Origin: CAZJYI01 sp964550025
GTDB lineage: Bacteria; Verrucomicrobiota; Kiritimatiellia; UBA8416; CAYOBW01
Reading direction: 5' to 3'
NCBI GenBank assembly: GCA_964550025.1
Contig: CAZJYI010000027.1
Location: forward strand, 26,995-90,994
Length of the DNA: 64,000 bases
The position numbers and the translations under genes were made by a program. The notes below the pieces were generated by a model. That model was given only the letters and a program-made list of their open reading frames with translations, did not search any database and was not told where the DNA came from. This document shows, in pieces, positions 46,001 to 54,055 of this stretch. How positions within the stretch are numbered: the first letter of the stretch is position 1; each line of letters starts with the position of its first letter.

Positions 46001-48723
46001 TCTGGCCCGAGTTTCGCGCAATCTACGGCGACGGTTCAAAGCAGATCCGCTGGGCGGCTACCGACGAGGTGGCCGTGGCTTCCTCAGACGCCGGCGTGGT
46101 CGACGCGCCGGACCTCGCGCGCTGGGAGGCGCTGTCCACGGGCTGTGCCACGGTGACGGTGACCTACGCCGGATTCACCACGCAGAGTATCGTCACCGTC
46201 ACCAACCCGTTCCCGCCCCGGACGTTTGCGGACTGGCGGGATGAGCAGTTCAGCGATGAGGAGCTGACCAATTCGGCTATCAGCGGGCTCGACGTCGACC
46301 TGGACGGCGACGGGCTGGACCTCATCTACGAGTACCTCTCCGCGGGGCATCCCCGGTACGCGGACCTGTGGAACCACCTGGAGATTGTCGTCCGCGACAT
46401 CGACGGGCGCACGCGCCCTGTCCTCATGGGACGCTTCTCGAAAACGATCAGTAACGCCGTCGTCAACGTGCGGCAGGCAGGCGGGATCCTCGACACATGG
46501 CAGTCGGTCTTCCGCTTCGACGGCCCGGAACCCACAACCAACGAGCCTCCCGTACTCCGCGTATTCGACCTGGGCCCGGTGTACGAAGTGTGGTTCGATG
46601 CCGCGGCGGTCTCGTCGAATGCTCACACCTTCTTCCGTCAACACGCCATCGTCGACACAGAGCCGGAGCTGCCTCCGCCCGACCCGGTCAACGGCACAAC
46701 AGAGCTTACTTTCGACCTCGGAGGCGGAGCACTCGACCCGTACGGCGACCGCGTCGCGGAGGCATCGCAGGGCAGCTACTCCTATGGCGGCAGCGGGGAG
46801 TACACGCCAAACGTGGATCTGCGCTACGGGGACGGGGCCGGAACGCAGACAACCGGCTACGGCGACCTGCAGAACGTCGCCTACGCGGGCAACGGCATCT
46901 TCGAAGTGCGCCTCTTTGCCGACCCGGGCTGTGAAGTCGTGCTCGAAGGGTTCGACATGGCGGCCCGTACCGCGCAGTTCACGTCCGACCCGACCATCGA
47001 CGGGATTGCCGTGCTGGACGCCGACGGCACGGCCCTCTACTCCCGCGACAACGTCATCGTATCGCGAACCGCACACACGTCGTTCAACCTGCACCTGCTG
47101 CGCATCGAGGGACCGATGCTGATCCTGCGCTTCGACGCCGGCAACCTCCCCGCGGACAAGCGCGACGATATCGGCATCGACAACATCCGTTTCAGCCAGC
47201 GGCGGCTTGTCAACCTGGGCAGTTTCACCTGGCTGACCTTCGACATCGACGGGCTGCCCAGCGGGGGGAACGTGCCGCAGGACTACGGCGACAACGTCAA
47301 CGGTCCGACGAACGGCACGTACTCCTACGGCGGCTCGGGCCTCTACACGCCCCTCGTCACCACGGACTACGGTCCCGGTACAGCCGACCTGGAGGTCCGG
47401 AACGAAGGCTACGGGGGACTCAGGAACGTCGTCCAGGACGACGACGAGCATGGCATCATCGAGGTCACGCTCGACGCCGATGACTACTACCGCGTCAAGC
47501 TGTTCGGATTCGACCTGGCGGCCCGCGGCAGCACCTTCCCATCCAACCCCGTTCTCAACAGCGTGAGCGTGTTGGACTACTGGGGCGATGCCGTGTTCGT
47601 AGCAAGTAATGTCCTCATCCATCGGGAATACCGGGAGCAGTTCGACTTCGCAGCCGCGCCGGTCATGGGCCGGGCCCTGACGGTGCGGATCGACGCGTCC
47701 AACCTGGGCGCGGACAGCGACGCTATTGGCCTGGACAACATCCGCTTCGGCCAGGAGTTCATGAGCTTCCCGCCGGTGCCCACCCGCATCACGACCAACC
47801 AGCTTGACGACACGTTGCCGGCCTGGCATCCGTCGCAAGACCTGATCGTGTTCAGAACGGACCGCGCCCCCTATGCCGGCGCGCCCAACCTCGGCGCGGT
47901 CGAACCCGACGGCAGCAACGAGCGGCTGATGGCCTCGGGGCCCAACAACGGAACCAACGGCCTGGTGACCACGCTCTGCTGGCTGCCGGCTAACGGCAAC
48001 GTCATGGTCGAGGAGCAGCGTGGCCGCTACGAGTTCCTCGAGTTCGACGTCACGCAGGACGGTTTCCGGCGCACCGTTCTCGACGGCGGCGACGCGGCCT
48101 TCACGCGGAAGCTCCTGATCGGCTCCGGCCGCGGGTGGGGCATCCGCGCCTCGCACGACGGCTCGACTGTCATGTGGCGTTCGAAGAGCGTCACGGGCAT
48201 CCAGACGCTACGCGTCGCGACCTATGCCTCACTCAACGGGGGTGCTGCCAACGGGCACGGCACGGCGCTGCTGAGCGAAACGAACATGACGACCGAGTTC
48301 TTCATGTCGGGTTTCAGCCTGACCCCCGACGGTAGCCAGGCCGTCATCCCGATGCCGGACGGGCACGGCACAAACCTCTTCCTCTACAACACCGATGGTT
48401 CGGGCACACCAGAGAAGCTGACGACGTCGGGATTGGGCGGATACGGCAACAGGTGGCCCTGCGTCTCACCCGACGGCACAAGGGTCGCCTGGGTCATGGT
48501 TCACACGTCGCCGACCGTGCCGACCAATCTCGGTGTGAAGCGACTCCACGGGACAGGCATCGGCGGCACGTTCCTGGCCGACTGGGACGCCAACGACTCG
48601 CGTCCATGCTGGTCCCCCGACGGCACACACATCGCGTTCCAGCGCTTCGACGACGAGAACACGGGCGGCCTGCTGCCGGGCGAATCGCCCAACTGGAACA
48701 TCTACGTCGTCGAAGCGCCGTGA
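43093..48723 (+). CDS. Giant secreted multidomain protein: LVIVD propeller, inactive lipase-like domain, Ig-like, CBM-like pair, TolB-type propeller
   Basis: 1,876 residues from 43093 (run of G just upstream; RKFGSYLSVLLLALAFSHAG is a signal peptide). Residues about 30-330: LVIVD-type propeller (GYDVQVVDNRAYVANGIDGL, VVGTNAYIAGNGGLSIFDVSNP). About 500-830: lipase/PGAP1-like alpha/beta fold (IILLYPG, RRIVTVGAPHFGS, DAGHSIL), where the expected HSMG elbow reads AGVT, so the Ser is replaced by Gly575. About 955-1035: Big_2-type Ig-like domain (IEVLPRETEVAPGKTVWPEF). About 1200-1370 and 1380-1560: two copies of a beta domain (LTFDxxGG, YSYGGSGxYTP, FDMAAR/FDLAAR, IGIDNIRF/IGLDNIRFG). The last about 320 residues form a TolB/WD40-like propeller (SPDGTRVAW, WSPDGTHIAFQRFDD). 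No sorting tail is seen. Role unknown. Confidence 0.87.
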   Translation: MSQLIRKFGSYLSVLLLALAFSHAGDPTLLDIEDAYAPYYGVDVLGDTIFALSYGVSDGNGYLWAMSLSDGSLQVEDFEAVDGARRVKAVGDRVYVLFSYYLGGIWRSGLNIYQFSGGALLPYDTTAQRWTGRARGLDVVGFRAYITTEDEHLMVIDCTDPEEAAVLGSYTSIGAGYDVQVVDNRAYVANGIDGLHIVNVANPAAMSKTGQWPDPKPPDPDAMRGVHVVGSTAYLVGEGFWAVNVANPATPALLGEVAHDALQVDVVGTNAYIAGNGGLSIFDVSNPSNLTFTGDNYATPNQAEDVRYVAPHIFLADRSGLLALEHGEAPPTFDVTITMYALENGAIENLTERNVDSAGQAMPIVPFPDTTILSNTSNVREVSEGLLADGITPLLFKIEGQGLTQPAEVAWEIAIDDGGTVLGGLDERVNVLQGGAWQSSVHVSNTVTLTPAEPAAFLYIDAIDISDLDFSAPASPPLSGADASTPQLRCHTAIRSEDTGILLGYVPFKMQGPPIILLYPGEATPWGAALVERLDNKRPSSLIILRSSADEALTWFRDFQHLDWAVTQTDCVAAGVTALGVRWLCLASPDKEMEDSGFKPYLNKENHKRGWFRRIVTVGAPHFGSLLYPYVKTLQRRVATIAADIVPTRTADLRLLYRLELMSAFSDSAFELEGLPFVDPDPNGKLRIANAVKHDEAARFHFVATTINPWRSDIMKYFGLRGGRYDRVFPRGSDGVVDVASMVLPSEEFKFGFLDAGHSILEGEIAHAGSVAPVYLGGTNSQTDSAVVAAWIADVLDDAGGRSGQFGAFQHLPDRLAREIDGHLDYVREQAIEAVGPIVVEALLIEKSLQKSGTGSAALAVESFEYRIDPPPGAPATGDPVWSAVVSTTGGVSSTGLTVTPDPGDPFAVTVEVDDAVVGDVILFVSYPTTNDQMTFGVPILVTRRDPSGVALAGIEVLPRETEVAPGKTVWPEFRAIYGDGSKQIRWAATDEVAVASSDAGVVDAPDLARWEALSTGCATVTVTYAGFTTQSIVTVTNPFPPRTFADWRDEQFSDEELTNSAISGLDVDLDGDGLDLIYEYLSAGHPRYADLWNHLEIVVRDIDGRTRPVLMGRFSKTISNAVVNVRQAGGILDTWQSVFRFDGPEPTTNEPPVLRVFDLGPVYEVWFDAAAVSSNAHTFFRQHAIVDTEPELPPPDPVNGTTELTFDLGGGALDPYGDRVAEASQGSYSYGGSGEYTPNVDLRYGDGAGTQTTGYGDLQNVAYAGNGIFEVRLFADPGCEVVLEGFDMAARTAQFTSDPTIDGIAVLDADGTALYSRDNVIVSRTAHTSFNLHLLRIEGPMLILRFDAGNLPADKRDDIGIDNIRFSQRRLVNLGSFTWLTFDIDGLPSGGNVPQDYGDNVNGPTNGTYSYGGSGLYTPLVTTDYGPGTADLEVRNEGYGGLRNVVQDDDEHGIIEVTLDADDYYRVKLFGFDLAARGSTFPSNPVLNSVSVLDYWGDAVFVASNVLIHREYREQFDFAAAPVMGRALTVRIDASNLGADSDAIGLDNIRFGQEFMSFPPVPTRITTNQLDDTLPAWHPSQDLIVFRTDRAPYAGAPNLGAVEPDGSNERLMASGPNNGTNGLVTTLCWLPANGNVMVEEQRGRYEFLEFDVTQDGFRRTVLDGGDAAFTRKLLIGSGRGWGIRASHDGSTVMWRSKSVTGIQTLRVATYASLNGGAANGHGTALLSETNMTTEFFMSGFSLTPDGSQAVIPMPDGHGTNLFLYNTDGSGTPEKLTTSGLGGYGNRWPCVSPDGTRVAWVMVHTSPTVPTNLGVKRLHGTGIGGTFLADWDANDSRPCWSPDGTHIAFQRFDDENTGGLLPGESPNWNIYVVEAP

Positions 48724-48844
48724 CCAGTGGGGGATCGGAACGCCTGGCGCGTTCCGCTACGGACGCTCCGTGACTTCCGACGATTGACCTCCGCCTGCGA
48801 CACGCGTACTGTTCGGGGAAACCATACCCCTGGAGGACACCGTC
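48724..48844. repeat. Hairpin element plus candidate promoter region
   Basis: GGAACGC-ctggc-GCGTTCC at 48737-48755, preceded by GGGGATC and followed by GCTAC, the same element as the second hairpin at 39666-39689 in opposite orientation. Confidence 0.8.
48784..48812 (+). promoter_or_regulatory. Candidate sigma70-type promoter of the sialate O-acetylesterase gene
   Basis: TTGACC, 17-nt spacer, TACTGT, ending 32 nt before the ATG at 48845. This is the best-spaced promoter candidate in the window. Confidence 0.5.
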
Positions 48845-50398
48845 ATGAAGCGTCTTGCGAGTCTCGCTCTCACCTGCCTGCTGTTGAGTTCCGCTGTTCA
48901 TGCCGAGGTCTCGCCCGCCAAACCGTTCGCGGATCACATGGTCCTGCAGCGGGCCATGGCAGTGCCCGTTTTCGGCACAGCCGGCCCGCAGGAGGAAGTG
49001 ACCGTCACGTTCCGCGGTCAGACGAAGAAGACAACCGCGGGAGCAGACGGGCGGTGGCGCATCAAACTCGACCCGATGGAGGCCGGCGGACCCGACACGA
49101 TGACGATTTCGGGCTCGAACACAATCACGATCAAAGACATTCTCGTGGGCGAGGTCTGGGTCGGCTCGGGGCAGTCGAACATGGCGGGCCACGCGGGCCG
49201 CTACGCGAACGGCGATGAAGTGCTCGCGAAGTGGATCGCCGCCGGTCCATATCCGAAGATCCGGCTGCTGAATAGCAGGGGCAAGGGCTGGACTGTTGCC
49301 ACTCCCGAGGACATCGGCCGCTTCTCGGCTATCCTATTCGCATTCGGACTGGAGCTGCACCGCGCACTGGATGTGCCGATCGGTCTCTACGTGGGCGCCG
49401 TGGGAGGAACACCGTCCGGGCGCTGGGTCCCGGCGGACGCTCTCCTGGGCAATGCCGAATGCGAACGCATGTACAACGAAGGCGTGAAGGCCAATCCGCT
49501 CGAGAAGCGTCTCAAGCTGTACGAGGCCAAGCTGGCGGCGTGGGAGCGTGCCGCTGCCGCGGCGGAGAAAGCGGGCAAGAAGCCTCGCGGCCGCAAGCCG
49601 AAGAAGCCGGCCCCTGCCCCTGCGTTCAAGGACTTGAAGCCCGGCGGGCTTTTCGAGTCGCATATTCGCCAGTTTGTCGGCTACGGCATTCGCGGTGCGC
49701 TCTGGGACCAGGGAGAAAGCGGGACGATGTTCCCGGAGATCGACCAGTTCACGATGATGGGCGTGCTGATAGGCGGATGGCGCAAGCTGTGGGAACAGGG
49801 GGACTTCCCGTGGGTCTACGTCCAGAAGCCGAGCGGCGGCGGCTGTGCGTGGGGATTGGAAAACGATCCCACGACGCGTATGGCCGACAGGTTTGCCCCC
49901 CTGCCCGCGGCGCTCAACCCGAAGGACAACGGCCTGTACCGCGAGCTCCACACGCGGATCATGCAGCACCCCGGGACGTACATGGCCATCGCGCGCGACC
50001 TGGGCAGCGGCGTTCATCCGCGCAACAAGTCCGGCTACGGAACACGGGCGGCATGCGTGGCCATGGCAAAGGTCTACGACCGTGACGTCGCATGCTACGG
50101 CCCCATGTACAAGTCGCACAAGGTGGAGGGAAAGACGATCAGGGTGTCGTTCAGCGACGTGGGCAAGGGGCTCGCCTTTCGGCATGCCGACAAGCTCCAG
50201 GGCTTCAGCATCTCGGGGAAAGACCGCGTCTTCCATTGGGCGGACGCGATCGTCGACGGCGACACGGTGGTTGTCTCCTGCGAGGAAGTCCCCTCCCCCG
50301 TGGCCGTGCGCTACGCCTGGGCACGCAACGCGCCGTGGGCCAACCTGTTCAATGCCGACAGCCTGCCCGCCCCGGCATTCCGCACGGATGACTGGTAG
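48845..50398 (+). CDS. Sialate O-acetylesterase-like SGNH hydrolase
   Basis: 517 residues; GGAGGA upstream and signal peptide MKRLASLALTCLLLSSAVHA. Removes O-acetyl groups from sialic acids or other glycans in the periplasm. Block I is VGSGQSNMAGH, with the nucleophile Ser of GQSNM; the His of the catalytic dyad lies in RDLGSGVHPRNKSGYG. The N-terminal beta domain (HMVLQRAMAVPVFGTAGPQEEVTVTF) is the family's usual accessory part. An unusual Lys/Ala/Pro-rich insert (about 215-265, KAGKKPRGRKPKKPAPAPA) separates the two halves of the catalytic domain and is probably a disordered loop. Confidence 0.93.
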   Translation: MKRLASLALTCLLLSSAVHAEVSPAKPFADHMVLQRAMAVPVFGTAGPQEEVTVTFRGQTKKTTAGADGRWRIKLDPMEAGGPDTMTISGSNTITIKDILVGEVWVGSGQSNMAGHAGRYANGDEVLAKWIAAGPYPKIRLLNSRGKGWTVATPEDIGRFSAILFAFGLELHRALDVPIGLYVGAVGGTPSGRWVPADALLGNAECERMYNEGVKANPLEKRLKLYEAKLAAWERAAAAAEKAGKKPRGRKPKKPAPAPAFKDLKPGGLFESHIRQFVGYGIRGALWDQGESGTMFPEIDQFTMMGVLIGGWRKLWEQGDFPWVYVQKPSGGGCAWGLENDPTTRMADRFAPLPAALNPKDNGLYRELHTRIMQHPGTYMAIARDLGSGVHPRNKSGYGTRAACVAMAKVYDRDVACYGPMYKSHKVEGKTIRVSFSDVGKGLAFRHADKLQGFSISGKDRVFHWADAIVDGDTVVVSCEEVPSPVAVRYAWARNAPWANLFNADSLPAPAFRTDDW

Positions 50399-50467
50399 AG
50401 TTCAGTCCCATCAGTTCTATGCGTCTTGCACAGAAGATGCGGCGCGGGCCGTTGAGAATGAACGTGA

Positions 50468-50525
50468 GTAATCAGTGACCAGTGATCGGTAATCAGTGGA
50501 GAACTGATGACTGATGACTGATCAC
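50468..50525. repeat. 7-bp repeat tract with inverted arms
   Basis: Eight successive 7-bp units. The left ones are of the GTAATCA/GTGATCG type and the right ones ACTGATG/ACTGATC, the reverse complement type, meeting at ATCAGT-ggaga-ACTGAT. It lies between the esterase and aldolase genes. Confidence 0.88.
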
Positions 50526-50562
50526 TTCGGTTGCGGGCGGTGCCCGCTTTGGGGACGGAGGC

Positions 50563-51198
50563 ATGCAAGACATCCCTGATACCATCGTCGAGGAGTTCAT
50601 CCGGGCCTGCCACACGGCGGCCGGCCGCGGCTTGATGCGTTGCAGCAGCGGGAACATCTCCCTTCGTCTGGACGGGGACCGACTGCTTGCCACCTCGTCG
50701 CGAAGCTGGATGGCAGACCTCACTGCCGCGGACCTGTGCGTCTGCCGCATATCCGACGGCGAGGTTATCAGCGGCAATCCCCCTACGGTCGAGATCGGGT
50801 TCCACTCCGGAATCCTGCGAACGCGTCCCGACGTGAACGTCGTCATGCACTTCCAGACGCCTTGTGCCACCACGCTCGGTTGCCGGAGGGAAGATGCCAC
50901 CAGCTACTTTGTGATTCCGGAGATCCCCTTCTATATCGGTCCCGTGGCGCGCATACCCTACCTCCACCCGGGATCGCGAGAACTGGCAGATGCGGTTGTG
51001 GCGGCCATGCGGGAGCACGACATGGTCATCATGAGCAATCACGGGCAGGTGACCGTGGCACGCGACTTCCGACACGTCATTCAAAACGCCGAGTTCTTCG
51101 AGCTCGCCTGCAACATCATCGTCCATGCCGGGGAATCACTGTCCCCCCTGCCGGAAGACGAGATACGGCACCTGCTCGCCATGAGGGAGAAGGGATAA
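50563..51198 (+). CDS. Class II aldolase/adducin-family protein with one metal His replaced
   Basis: 211 residues, cytoplasmic, GGAGG upstream of the ATG. Fold of L-fuculose- or L-rhamnulose-1-phosphate aldolases, which split deoxysugar phosphates using zinc. The phosphate loop is SSGNIS, the catalytic acid Glu77, zinc ligands His96 and His160 (SNHGQVTVA). The third ligand, His94 in E. coli FucA (H-N-H), is Gln98 here (H-F-Q). Either an altered metal site or a non-aldolase member. It is in line with a fucose/rhamnose or sialic acid catabolic role suggested by the preceding esterase. Confidence 0.88.
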   Translation: MQDIPDTIVEEFIRACHTAAGRGLMRCSSGNISLRLDGDRLLATSSRSWMADLTAADLCVCRISDGEVISGNPPTVEIGFHSGILRTRPDVNVVMHFQTPCATTLGCRREDATSYFVIPEIPFYIGPVARIPYLHPGSRELADAVVAAMREHDMVIMSNHGQVTVARDFRHVIQNAEFFELACNIIVHAGESLSPLPEDEIRHLLAMREKG

Positions 51199-51206
51199 CG
51201 ATAACG

Positions 51207-51267
51207 GGCGACGATAGCGGTGGACAACTGTGAGGGTCTCGCCCCCTCGTCGACCGCTATCGTCGCC
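51207..51267. repeat. Perfect 15-bp inverted repeat with repeat-like arms
   Basis: GGCGACGATAGCGGT at 51207-51221 and its exact complement at 51253-51267, loop 31 nt. It begins right after the aldolase stop. Flanks contain GATAAC/CTGTC-type short repeats, so it resembles the other inverted 7-bp-array elements. It may also end transcription of the two convergent genes. Confidence 0.8.
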
Positions 51268-51373
51268 GCTGTCGTCAACCGATCTTCCGATTCTCCCGGA
51301 CAGGAGGTCAGGAAAGTGGTTCCCGTCTCACCTGCGACTCCCAGACATCTCCGGTTGTGACCGTCCTGCCCGG

Positions 51374-52102
51374 TCAGAAGTGGTAGCCCACTTTGAAGGC
51401 GGTGCTCGGTTCCTCGTAGAACTGCAGCTCAGCGCCGACGGCGAGGCGACGGGTCATCATGACATCGATGCCCGCAATGACGCCGGCATGGTGCCGGGCA
51501 TCGAGATCGCCGTCGAAGTGCGACCACGTGGGGCCGACATAGAACGCGGCACTGTACGGGTACCTGTCGGGATCCTCCCCCATGCCAAAGATGAACTGCT
51601 CATAGCGAAGCTGCAGGTTGGCGCTCAACTCGTCCCAGTCCATCTTCATCTCGGGAGAATCGGCGTCATGGTAGAGGTACTGCGCCTCGGCCTGCACAAC
51701 CCACTTGCCGGCCCGCGAATCGAACCCGGTGACCTCACGCCCGAGGAGCCGCGAGCGCAGGCCGCACCCGTAGACCGTCACGCGGTCATCGTAGCTCGCC
51801 CTGTTGCCGATGCGCGTGTCGCCGGTGCCGACGGCCGCGGTCAGCGTCAGCCAGCTACAGACGTCCAACCCGACGTGCGCCAGGGCCTGCCGCATGTCCA
51901 ACTTGCCGGGGACGCCGTCTTCGGCCCAGACCTCGCGATGCTGGAACTGGTAACTGCCGGCGATGCTGAGCCTGGACCAGTCGACCGTGAGCGGCTGCCC
52001 GCCCTCCGCAGTGCTCGCGATGCCCATTGTGCCCCCAGACACCGCGGATGCGCAGGCGACGAATACCATGAAGCCGACAACCGTGTTCTGCACTACCTTC
52101 AT
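51374..52102 (-). CDS. Probable outer-membrane beta-barrel protein, unknown function
   Basis: 242 residues; AGGGAG upstream and signal peptide MKVVQNTVVGFMVFVACASAVSG. Alternating hydrophobic/polar strands (RLSIAGSYQFQHREVW, WVVQAEAQYLYHDAD, LSANLQLRYEQFIFGMG, YSAAFYVGPTWSHFDGD, RRLAVGAELQFYEEPSTAFKVGYHF) and a C-terminal Phe, the usual barrel-assembly signal. It is about the size of an 8- to 10-strand barrel. Gram-negative-type envelope is implied. It is convergent with the aldolase and divergent from the polyamine-type cluster. Confidence 0.75.
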   Translation of the reverse strand: MKVVQNTVVGFMVFVACASAVSGGTMGIASTAEGGQPLTVDWSRLSIAGSYQFQHREVWAEDGVPGKLDMRQALAHVGLDVCSWLTLTAAVGTGDTRIGNRASYDDRVTVYGCGLRSRLLGREVTGFDSRAGKWVVQAEAQYLYHDADSPEMKMDWDELSANLQLRYEQFIFGMGEDPDRYPYSAAFYVGPTWSHFDGDLDARHHAGVIAGIDVMMTRRLAVGAELQFYEEPSTAFKVGYHF

Positions 52103-52246
52103 CGTGTCTCCCTTCTTTTAGACAACCGTTTTCTGTATTGCACCCTAGCACAGGTCGGCGGGTTCCGCCACCCTCGAAGGGGCGCAGGTCAGGATCGTTG
52201 CCAAGGGCTGTACCAAGAGTCACGGGCCACGATTGTGCAGCTGTTC

Positions 52247-52269
52247 GTAGCGCGGAAGTCTGTTCCGCG
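52247..52269. repeat. GTAG-flanked hairpin element
   Basis: CGCGGAA-gtctg-TTCCGCG stem-loop preceded by GTAG; another stem variant of the dispersed hairpin family. Confidence 0.75.
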
Positions 52270-52700
52270 CATGAGCATGGGAAAGAGAAAGTGACGAGAA
52301 GACCGAGCCCGTGGGCCGCTTCTTCTCTGGCGTTTCTCTTGCCATGCGCAGACGCGGATCCGTCTTCGCCGAGCTACGACGTGACGAGACAGATTTCCGC
52401 GCTACCGGTGCCGACGTCTCACCTCCGTAACACCATTCTGATACAGACCCGGAATGGAAGCAGGCAAAGATCCTGTCGCGCACCCCCTTGAAGCGGTCCG
52501 CCAGCCGCGAAGACACGGTCTTTCGCTCCGGTGTCTCCGAGGGGACGGACGGGGGGTCACCCGTCCCTCCAGTTCAGAGAGACAGGCTCTTCTGCCGCAT
52601 GGAGGGTCCGGTTACACCCGGACCGTGATCCAGAAAGGTCAGAGGTGGAGACCGTGGCGGCGAAAACGCTCCTTTTCCCGTAACCCGGCGCAAATCTCTG

Positions 52701-52729
52701 TTGCGTAACCGTCTCTCCCCCACTACGGT
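52701..52729 (+). promoter_or_regulatory. Candidate promoter of the FAD oxidoreductase/NspC/DUF3326 cluster
   Basis: TTGCGT, 17-nt spacer, TACGGT, ending 22 nt before the ATG at 52752. It would drive the translationally coupled first three genes. Confidence 0.4.
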
Positions 52730-52751
52730 GTACTCCCAAGGGAGGAGAGCC

Positions 52752-54044
52752 ATGAAACGTCGTGATTTTCTCAAGAGCATCGGCCTGTCGTTCGCGGGGG
52801 TGGTCGCCGCGCCGCGCATACTGAGGGCGGATGACGGCTTCGGCGGCCGGCCCATCACAACCAACCGCATCTATCGCGGGGGTGCGGCCATCATCGAAGA
52901 CGGCAAAGTGATCCAACCCCGCCACGAGATCCCTCTGCTGCGCAACACGGACGTCGTTGTCGTGGGAGGCGGATGCGCGGGGGTCATGGCGGCGATTGCG
53001 GCCCGGCGGGCCGGCGTGCGGGTGACACTGATCGAGCGCTACGGCTACTGCGGCGGCCTCTGGACGGGAGGGCTCGTGCTGATCGTGCTTGGCATGTACG
53101 CGGGAGAAGTCAAGTGCCTGCAGGGCATCGGCGACGAGCTCATGGCTCGCCTGGCGGCCATGAAACCGGGCGTACTCAACTACAAGCCCGGCCGCGACGC
53201 GACCCCCGACCCGGAGGCCGTCAAGTACCTTATGAACGAGATGCTGCGGGAGGCCGGCGTCGATGTGCTCTACAACGCGTGGGCCGACAACGCCATCGTG
53301 GACGGGAATACGATCAAAGGCGTCGTGATCGACGGCAAGTCCGGCTGCAAGGCCATTCGCGCCAAGATCGTGGTGGACGCCACGGGCGACGGCGACATCT
53401 ACGGCGCCGCGGGGGCGGCCCACACGCGGCATCTTTACAAGATCGGCCTCGTTCACCGCCGCGGCAACATCAAGCCCGACCAGAAACTGGGATCGCACAC
53501 ACCCGTTTCGAGCGTTCGATGGGTGAATATGCGGGGCGAGGTCGGCGACGGGCTCGACATCGAGACGCTCTCGCGCATGGAGATGGACTACCGGCACAAG
53601 ATCTGGCAGGACATCCTCGGCATCCAGCAACGGGCGGGGTGCGAGAACGCCTTCGTACTTGAGACGGCCCCACAGATCGGCGTACGCGCCACGCGCACGC
53701 TGGCGGGAACGCACGAACTCGTCTACGAGGATTACCGAGACCGACGCAACTTCAAAGACGTTATCGGCGTGGGCGGCAAGTGGGCGTTGGTGACGCGTCC
53801 CTTCCCCTTGCCCTACGGGATACTCGTTCCCGTCAAGCTGGACAACCTGCTGGCGGCCGGCCGCTGCGTGTCGGCCAGCACCAAGATGCTGAACTACACG
53901 CGCGTCATCGTTCCGTGCCTGCTCACGGGGCACGCCGCCGGCGCGGCGGCGGCGCGCGCGGTCCTGGACAAGTGCAGCCCACGCAACAACGACATCCGCA
54001 AGCTCCAGGACCTGCTGCGCGAACAGGGGGCGTACCTGGGGTGA
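52752..54044 (+). CDS. Tat-exported FAD-dependent oxidoreductase
   Basis: 430 residues from 52752 (GGGAGGAG upstream; Tat signal MKRRDFLKSIGLSFAGVVAA). Dinucleotide-binding motif DVVVVGGGCAGVMAAIAARRAG, then LIERYGYCGGLWTGG and VVDATGDGDIYGAAGA, as in FAD_oxidored (PF12831-type) proteins that replace substrates such as 2-oxo or hydroxylated sugars. The C-terminal RCVSASTKMLNYTRVIVPCLLTGHAAGAAAA closes the FAD site. The substrate is unknown. First of seven co-directional genes; the next start is 11 nt beyond its stop. Confidence 0.9.
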   Translation: MKRRDFLKSIGLSFAGVVAAPRILRADDGFGGRPITTNRIYRGGAAIIEDGKVIQPRHEIPLLRNTDVVVVGGGCAGVMAAIAARRAGVRVTLIERYGYCGGLWTGGLVLIVLGMYAGEVKCLQGIGDELMARLAAMKPGVLNYKPGRDATPDPEAVKYLMNEMLREAGVDVLYNAWADNAIVDGNTIKGVVIDGKSGCKAIRAKIVVDATGDGDIYGAAGAAHTRHLYKIGLVHRRGNIKPDQKLGSHTPVSSVRWVNMRGEVGDGLDIETLSRMEMDYRHKIWQDILGIQQRAGCENAFVLETAPQIGVRATRTLAGTHELVYEDYRDRRNFKDVIGVGGKWALVTRPFPLPYGILVPVKLDNLLAAGRCVSASTKMLNYTRVIVPCLLTGHAAGAAAARAVLDKCSPRNNDIRKLQDLLREQGAYLG

Positions 54045-54055
54045 CTGACGGACTC

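Larger units (their letters stand above)
52103..52751. other. Long divergent intergenic region
   Basis: About 650 bases between the beta-barrel gene and the FAD-oxidoreductase cluster. It holds a GTAG-CGCGGAA-gtctg-TTCCGCG hairpin (52247-52269), a half-element TTCCGCGCTACC near 52396, and the candidate promoter at 52701-52729. No gene is supported; the frames present lack codon bias or homology I recognise. Confidence 0.55.

Noticed and set aside
46084..48156. 2.1-kb minus-strand frame inside the 1,876-residue protein gene
   Set aside because: Antisense shadow of repetitive beta-domain coding sequence.
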